A stretch of DNA of 64,000 nt from NCBI GenBank assembly GCA_032164295.1, contig JAJHTX010000009.1, positions 1,798,001 through 1,862,000 of the forward strand, in the 5' to 3' direction. This DNA is from Inonotus obliquus (lineage: Eukaryota; Basidiomycota; Agaricomycetes; Hymenochaetales; Hymenochaetaceae). A program made the position numbers and the translations under genes. The notes below the pieces were generated by a model. It was not told the origin of the DNA. It ran no database searches and saw only the letters and a list, made by a program, of their open reading frames with translations. This document shows, piece after piece, positions 57,884 to 64,000 of this stretch (position 1 is the first letter of the stretch; the number at the start of each line of letters is the position of its first letter).

Positions 57884-60800
57884 TCATCCAAGTCCACCAA
57901 CAGCCACCTTCCGCATCCTCTCCTTGGCGCGCTCAGCAGCTGCGTCGTACGCGTAATGTACCGTGCGTTTCCAACGATCCGGACAAGACTTGTCATCAGC
58001 ATCATCAGCGTCCGCATCGAACTCTGCGCGTAGACTCTCAAAGGGCAAATCATCGTGATGGTGCACGTCGCCGTTTGGTATTATCCCGATATTGGTCGAA
58101 CCTAATGGATCGTCAAAAACCATCTTTCGTTTGCCTGCCGCTTTTTCGCTGAGTTTGGGATGTTCGTACTCGTGCGATGAGAGAGGCGAGGGGTCGGTGT
58201 TCTGAGAGGGTACGCCGACAAGGACGGTTTGGTCTGAGAGATCCCTTTCTGGCTTTGGGTTCGCGTCTGTGCTGCTGCCGAGACTGGTATTGACCGAGGT
58301 TGCTCGAGAATGTATGACAGAGTTCGGGCGAGAAGCATGAATGGGGGAGGGCGTGCGTGAGTGAAGGCCCGCTATACCTCCTACGATAGTGGCGGCGGCG
58401 GCAGCGGCTGCTGCTGCTGCTGCACCAGAAGGCGGAGGCGAACGTGGTCCGTGCAATGGTCGACTTGGGACCGGCGCGAGGTGGCCCTGACTATGGTTGT
58501 GTGTATTATAGCTATGCGTATGCGAACTCTCTGAACCTGTGAGATGCGAGGTTTGGGTCTGAATTTGCGAAAGATTCTGGTGATGGAGTGCGGCTGCGGA
58601 CACCGGAACGAACTCCATAGTCTGCTTGTCGGAAGGCGGTGGTAAGTTTGGTGAGTGCGATGCCTGAGAGTTCATGAAGCTTGCCGGTGACGGAGAGCGA
58701 GAGCTTGAAGGTGCGATGGAGGGAGCTGCGAGGAAACTGGAGGCTTCTCCGCTGATTTGATAGTCCTGAGTGGGAAGAGGAGTAATGTTAGCAATAGGGT
58801 GGGTCACAGTTATCTGCTGCGTACGCACCATAGGAGTCGCCCTGATTTCTATCTTCGACCTCTCCCTGGCCTTCTTCTCTGCCTCGGTCTCGACGCCTAT
58901 CCTTTCAATGTCTCCATATATTCGCAAAGCCTCAGTCAGCTCCTCGTTCGCTGCCAGTAGTTCTCCTAGGAGCCTCTCCTCTCGAGTCGGTGGTAATTCC
59001 TCACCGTTTCGCAGGCCATCAGGTCCGAGACGTTCGAGCTGACGAACGCGCGAACGCTCTGCCCCTGCTGACGCCCATGTGATCTGCGTTTGGATGAGGT
59101 CTTGTGAGGCTCGGCATTTGGTATGGAACTCCTGTGTTAGTTAGTTGGTATACATTGAGTCGGGTTTCCATGCCAGTTTGCAAATGTACACGTGCCTTGA
59201 TAATTTCCTTTTCCTTTAGGTCCTCCGGAGTTGCAAAAGCCAGCGCCTCATTAAGGAGTTGCGCATTCCCCTTTCCGATCTTGCATTCTTGGAACAGACG
59301 TCGAATATCCTCATCCACGGGTATGACCCCGTTTCGAGAAGATCGTCTTTCGACAGCTGGTGGACGTAACTGGAGGCATATCGTGAGATAATAGTGGTGC
59401 TACAGAAAAGATAGGCGCGCACTCTATGTCGATCAACGCCTCCCTCGGGGTGCGAGAAGAGTGGTTGGGAGTGGAACATCGGATTGTCTAAGGACAGAGG
59501 CATGCCCTAACAACATGTCATTAATTTCGCATACGGAACAGGGCCAAATCCACCTACTTCATCGGGAAGCCTTTCAGGCTTGACCTTTCGCCATACAGCT
59601 TTAAAATTCTCGCGCTTCGAAGCGTCCTTCCCGCCTAAGATTCACGGGTGGTACATTAAATACCCAAATCAAGAAGTCTATCTAAGTACGCGTACCCTTC
59701 TGGTTCGCCAGATGTGCTGCAGCGCCAAGGACTTCGAGTAGCCGATCGCGAATGACTGGGGTGCGGGTGTGGAGGATAATATCCTCGACGACGTCCAGGA
59801 ACTTGCGTGAGCTTGTCTGGGCTTTGATGTATTAGTCTATTGACGCTAACAGACGAGCAAGACCGCTGCGCGTCTTCTCTTGGTGATTAGGGAGACATGA
59901 ACATACTGATGAAAAAATCCGACGCGTTCTGCAGCATGACTGCCCAAAGCTGAAGAGAAAGATTAAACCAGAAAAGCTAGTGCATTGTGAAGGATGCTCA
60001 CTGTTATTGCGCCCAGCTGTTCGGATGGCCTTGCGTATCTGACAACAGGAATTCTGTTAGTTCAGGAGAAGTTACAACAGTGGACAAAACCACAAACTTC
60101 AGCTCCTTCCTCAGCGCCTTCGCTATGCTCTTTGCATTCGCCTCACCCTCCTTCAGATCGCGTCCCTCTTTGCCATCCTTCCTCTCCTTTCCCTTCGTAT
60201 GTTCGCACAGTTCGAGAGCGAGAGCCCAGTCGATACCATCTTGATTAGGTGAGACGAATAGGCCGACCATACGCACGAGTGGATCGCTGCCGTGTCCTTG
60301 TGATAGCGCTTGGGTGTTCGAGTTGAGGATTGTAACGGGTGCGTTGGGTGCGGGTATAGAGTGGTATGCTAGTTCATTCGGAGCGATGGTGCTTGGTGGG
60401 ACGTTGGCATAGGCTAGAGGCGGAGGTTGGCTGAGAGAACCGGGCGCGGAAGTGTCGAGTCGAGGAGGATGTTGAGGCGGAAGCGGAAGTGGGTCGATAG
60501 TTGTGTCATATTCCTTCTTGCCTTTGCCGCGATCCTTATCCTTGTTGCCGGCAGAGAATATGTTGGTCAACTGCGCCTTCCAAGCATCCTTCTCCTTCTT
60601 CTCCTTCTTGTCCACCTTCTCGTCCTTCTCGCGACTCCCGGCACCCTCACGTTTCCCATCTCCATCACCAAATTGTAAGCGCTCGAAGAACCCTCTGCTG
60701 TCCCTATCTTTATCCCTGTCTTTGTCCTTCCCGCCGTTACCGCCTCCACTACCTTTCTTCGGTGCCTTGCCCTCGATTTCGAGATCGCGTTCTCGCCAGC

Positions 60801-62073
60801 TCGCTTCACGTTTTCGTCGTTCGATTTCTAACGAGTCGCGCTCGAGTTCTGGGTCAACATCGGTAGAGCGACGCATGCTGTCTTCGTCGAAATCGCTGCC
60901 AGCTCCTCCGTTTGAGTTGAATTCGATGTCGGAAAGAGAATGCGCACGATTGTGCTTTGAGTGTTGAAGTTGATGAGGATGTCCTGTGACTTGAGGCTTC
61001 TCTTTACGAGAGTTCAAAACTGGTACACGGAGATGTGGATTCGGGATATTATGGTGCTGTTGAAGCGGTTGAGGGTGTTGTTGAGGTTGAGGGTGGTGAG
61101 CGTCTCGTGTTTCGCGATGAGAAGATCGGATTGAAGGTCTAGATACCAAGCCGGACTTGTGATGACCCGTGCCGAGCATGCTGGGGTCGAGTGCGCGCAA
61201 TATAGCTGCTGTGCTTGCCTGCGGTGGCGAAGATGTCTGTGATTGAGAACCAGATCCGGGTGGTTGTGGTGGAAGTTGCTGCTGCGCCGCCTGCTGTGGG
61301 TTGGCCGAACGGTTCGGAATTTTCTTTCGCAACATACCGGTTCGTCCACCTGTTTCATTACCACCACCTGACAAAGCTGTAGGTGAGCCTGCACTCGCAA
61401 TTGTTGCACCTGAGCTGGACACTGCTGAACCAGCGCCTGGAGAAGTCGGAGAAGTCACGTACGACCCTGCAGAACCGGGAGGAGGCGGACCCGCGGCGGT
61501 GGGCGGTATCGGCTGGGATAGAAGCGGTGCAACTGTTGCGCGTGGTGAGGGTTGGGAAGCGTTTGGTGGGAGCGAGTTGAGGGAAGATGTTCGTGAGGCG
61601 GAGAATTGTTGTGCGTATGGGGGCGTCGGTGCTTGAGTGTGGTGAGGAGAGAATGGGTTAGGCAGTGTCGAATTGGAGGCTGAGAGAGATGCGAGAGATG
61701 CCGAGCGTTCCCTGTCTTTTGCTGGTTGCTGCCTGTTGTGTTTGTAAGGATTTGTGTGCCCTGGGATGAGTTCCCAGCTGGTTATGTCGTCGGTGGATGG
61801 GTAGGTCGCCATCGAGTTTCGGTACGCTTGTTGTCGTTGCTGAAAGTCCCTGTCCCTATCTCTGTCCCTGTCCTTGTCCCTCTGCTGCGCTGCATTCTGC
61901 TGTTGGTATTGCATACTCTGTTGCTGGGCATAATACTGCAGCTGTGCGTCTGGGGAGGAGGTGTCGTTTAAGTTGTTTATGATTGTGAACGGAGAGATTG
62001 CACGAGGACCTGGTTCACGAGAAAGTGTATCTTTATCTTCCAGTCTTTGGTGAGACTTGAATAATTTCTTCAT
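57884..62073 (-). CDS. VHS/GAT-domain trafficking protein (Lsb5/GGA-like)
   Basis: Likely ubiquitin/cargo-binding adaptor in endosomal or actin-linked endocytic traffic. Exons on the minus strand: 62073-60098, 60038-60002, 59949-59907, 59821-59696, 59634-59558, 59506-59423, 59369-59196, 59131-58829, 58765-57884; 1233 aa. The first ~590 residues are disordered (Gln-rich, RDKDRDRDRDRD, KKEKKEKDAW). VHS domain: DWALALELCEHTKGKE, then ALRKELKYARPSEQLGAITL, WAVMLQNASDFF, FLDVVEDIILHTRTPVIRDR. GAT-like helices: DEDIRRLFQECKIGKGNAQL, EFHTKCRASQDLIQTQI, LLGELLAANEELTEALRIY. The Ala/Ser/Pro-rich tail contains DPLGSTNIG. One junction (59196) fits best with a GC donor (AAG|GCACGT); a GT donor six bases further would add AR. 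The N-terminal extension is far longer than in yeast Lsb5. Confidence 0.85.
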
Positions 62074-62217
62074 GATTGCGGTGCCTCGATAGCATCAATG
62101 TTGACGACGCGAGCGAGGATGCTGTCGCCGCCTCTGTCGTGTTGGTGGATGAAGTTGATGGTCCTTCTTGGCTTTCCTTCCATCAAATCATTTATTCTAT
62201 TCAAATTCGTTTTATAT

Positions 62218-62776
62218 TCATTTTTTAAATAATTTTGAAAATGCTCTTGCAAATGCTGGTGAAAAATACAACGAAATTCCGATCCTCAACGGCAGAAGGG
62301 CCTGTAATTATCATCAGGATTTTCTTATATTGATAACTTTGGGAACTGTTTACTTTTGTTGCGCAGTATGCTGCCAATGCATTGGCGACGTCGCCCGCGA
62401 TGGCGGGAGTGTTGTTGACGGCGTTGTCGAACCCCCATAAGTTGTATCTCCGGCCCACTCGTTGCGTCCAGCGCTCGCCGTCTTCCATCCATCGTCTTGT
62501 CGTTTCTTTAACTATATTTGTGCTTTCACCGTCTTCATCCCTAACTCTCGTCTTATCTTTTGCATAATTAACGACGCGCTCGCCAACGCCCAGCGTTCGA
62601 CACGCGTAGAATACGCCCACAAGCGGGACAATCGCCGTCGCTTCGTGCAGGATTGCGAAACTCGTTATTAGCGCCGGCAGCCCCGTTCCTGTCCGTGCCG
62701 AAATGCCCGCCAATGTCGCTCGATAGCGCGATATAACCGAGTTTCTTCGCCGTGAAGGTGGCAGAGGGTCGGCCAT
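62218..62776 (-). CDS. Small mitochondrial-type membrane protein (Mrx11/FAM210-like)
   Basis: Exons on the minus strand: 62776-62354 and 62301-62218, 168 aa. The N-terminus MADPLPPSRRRNSVISRYRA is basic, as in matrix-targeting sequences. A hydrophobic segment follows: LITSFAILHEATAIVPLVGV. Then RRWMEDGERWTQRVGRRYN and NALAAYCATK, and after splicing ALLPLRIGISLYFSPAFARA to the stop, which restores the usual C-terminal end. Assignment to the family that includes yeast Mrx11 is from the FxxxHExTAIVPL..PLRIxxSxxxxPxFAR pattern; role not established. An in-frame ATG at 62866 exists but lies in a 5' extension lacking a leader. Divergent from the next gene (187 bp). Confidence 0.75.
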
Positions 62777-62963
62777 TGGATGTGCAGGAGGTAGGTAGAG
62801 TGCTCTGACTCTCTCACGTTGGCTGCTCGCCGTCCGTCCTTTTTCCGCTTGATCCCCAATTTTCACACCGACGAGAAAAAGTAGTGATTATATGCAGTTC
62901 TGATCATCAACTTCGAATTCGACCCATGAGAATTGCCGGGCACGTTGTTTCCTCCCAGCGTCC

Positions 62964-64000
62964 ATGGACAACCTCAAGGTGTTCGATCAGTCCCGCCTCC
63001 TTTGGAGTCCACCAAACCCTTCCAGGACACGGGTAGAGTACTTGAGACGGTTCATCAATCATAAGCACGGATTACATCTAAGTACTTACTTCGATAAGTA
63101 TCGTCATATGTTCAGAGCTGAGCAATAAAGTAGAGAACTACGACGAGCTTCATGAATACTCGGTGTCCGACTATAATTTCTGGATTGATCTCTGGGAGTT
63201 TCTTGGTATAAACAGCTCAGTCCCTCCAAGTCCTTCGAGGGCACGTTTCCAGATTATATCAGTGTCACAACGTTTTCTTACTATCTGTCTGTTAGATCTT
63301 GGAACAAGGACGTGCACCTTATCTTCCGAATTGGTTTCCCGGAACACGTTTGAACTATGCAGAGAATCTCCTTTCGCGATCAGACGATGGAATCGCGATT
63401 ACCTTTGCTCGAGAGGACTCTTTGGTGTTTGGGTCGAGTTTTCAGAATAGGAGGATTCAGCATGTGTCCTGGCGTGAGCTGAGGGATCAGGTTGCCCTTT
63501 GGGCAGCAGCGCTGAGAATGGAGGGTGTCGGTGTTGGCGATCGAGTTGCTGGTGCGCCCTAGACGTCGAAATGCGTTGTCCGAAAGCTAACTAGACATCT
63601 CTCAGCGATCCTTACCAACTGTCCCACTGCAATAGCCCTAGCACTGGCGGTCTCTGCGGTCGGCGCCATCCTCTCACCTACAGCGCCCGACATGGGCGTC
63701 CAAGGAATCCTCGAGCGGTACAAACAGATACAGCCTCGACTCATAGTTGCGGAGACATGCTCGCTGTATGCAGGGAAGTATAATGACTTGGCACCCAAGT
63801 TAGGGGAGGTTGCGAAGAAGTTGAGCCAAGGTTATGGGCTGAGAAAAGTTGTCTTGGTACCAGGAGCTGGAGTTAATGGAAGGGGGAAGGACGGTGTGCA
63901 GTTGAGGTGAGTCGCTGTTCTGAGTGTTGAGTAGATGCTGATACAAGCTGCAGTGCGACGGTTGACGAGTTCCTGGAGGCTGGCTCGTCTTATGATGGTC
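62964..64000 (+). CDS. Acetoacetyl-CoA synthetase-like enzyme, 5' part
   Basis: ANL-superfamily acyl-CoA synthetase, cut by the window end. Exon 1 62964-63081 (MDNLKVFDQSRLLWSPPNPS), exon 2 from 63131 (YDELHEYSVSDYNFWIDLWE), an exon from about 63296 (LEQGRAPYLPNWFPGTRLNY, then AENLLS, up to GVGVGDRVAG), an exon from about 63606 (ILTNCPTAIALALAVSAVGA, then ILSPTAPDMGVQGILERYKQ) to 63906, and the start of a further exon (ATVDEFLEAGSSYDG). The PNWFPGTRLNYAENLL block and the GVQGILERYKQIxP order are those of acetoacetyl-CoA synthetases. The exon 2/3 junction is unclear (donor at 63206 gives the wrong phase; one at 63216 fits). ATP/AMP motifs would lie beyond the end. Confidence 0.85.

Noticed and set aside
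60427..60967. Plus-strand ORFs opposite the VHS gene
   Set aside because: Antisense shadows of its low-complexity N-terminal region.

Overview
The window looks like genomic DNA of a mushroom-forming basidiomycete (Agaricomycetes). Genes are broken by many short introns (mostly 47-65 nt, GT..AG). They include fungus-specific families expanded in Agaricomycotina (FunK1 kinases, a STE3-type pheromone receptor, a GPI-anchored cysteine-rich secreted protein, an E-class P450). The mobile elements are a chromodomain Ty3/Gypsy element, a Helitron fragment, hAT-like and TA-flanked MITEs. I name no species.

Left part (1-35 kb) is an accessory, transposon-rich region. Four FunK1-type kinase genes (2757-5430, 6248-8922, 29542-32136, 32390-35039; all +) share the same five-exon structure. 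They form two pairs split by about 20 kb of transposons and gene relics. That island holds a hAT-like MITE carrying a nested TA-flanked MITE; two TG..CA elements with 5-bp target duplications that each carry one related ORF; relics of an F-box gene, a P-loop/NACHT gene, a group III histidine kinase (HAMP repeats) and a ubiquitin protease; and an 11.5-kb decayed chromovirus (14568-26106, TSD CTATG) sitting in an intron of the histidine-kinase relic. The chromovirus is interrupted by a GTACCG-rich 1.75-kb insert and, inside its right LTR, by one of the ORF-bearing elements. An AT-rich stretch and a Helitron remnant with two successive 3' hairpins precede the second kinase pair.

Right part (36.9-64 kb) is denser and mostly intact: a GPI-anchored secreted protein (+), a cytochrome P450 (-), a STE3 pheromone receptor (-), an uncertain small coiled-coil gene (+), a SNF2 ATPase with embedded RING finger and about 35 exons (+), a secreted lysophospholipase (-), a hotdog thioesterase (-), a GPI-anchored GH13 alpha-amylase homologue that has lost its catalytic nucleophile (+), a large VHS/GAT trafficking protein (-), a small mitochondrial-type membrane protein (-) and the 5' part of an acetoacetyl-CoA-synthetase-like gene running off the end (+). 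Thioesterase/amylase and membrane protein/synthetase are divergent pairs with short shared upstream regions.

Most unusual: the pair of LTR-like elements that carry a coding region in the U3 position; the amylase homologue with Asp-to-His at the nucleophile; mosaic (conversion-like) identity among the FunK1 copies; and the retroelement inside an intron of a HAMP-repeat kinase relic. Exon boundaries were derived by hand from splice signals, reading frame and family conservation; they are inference unless a protein motif crosses the junction.
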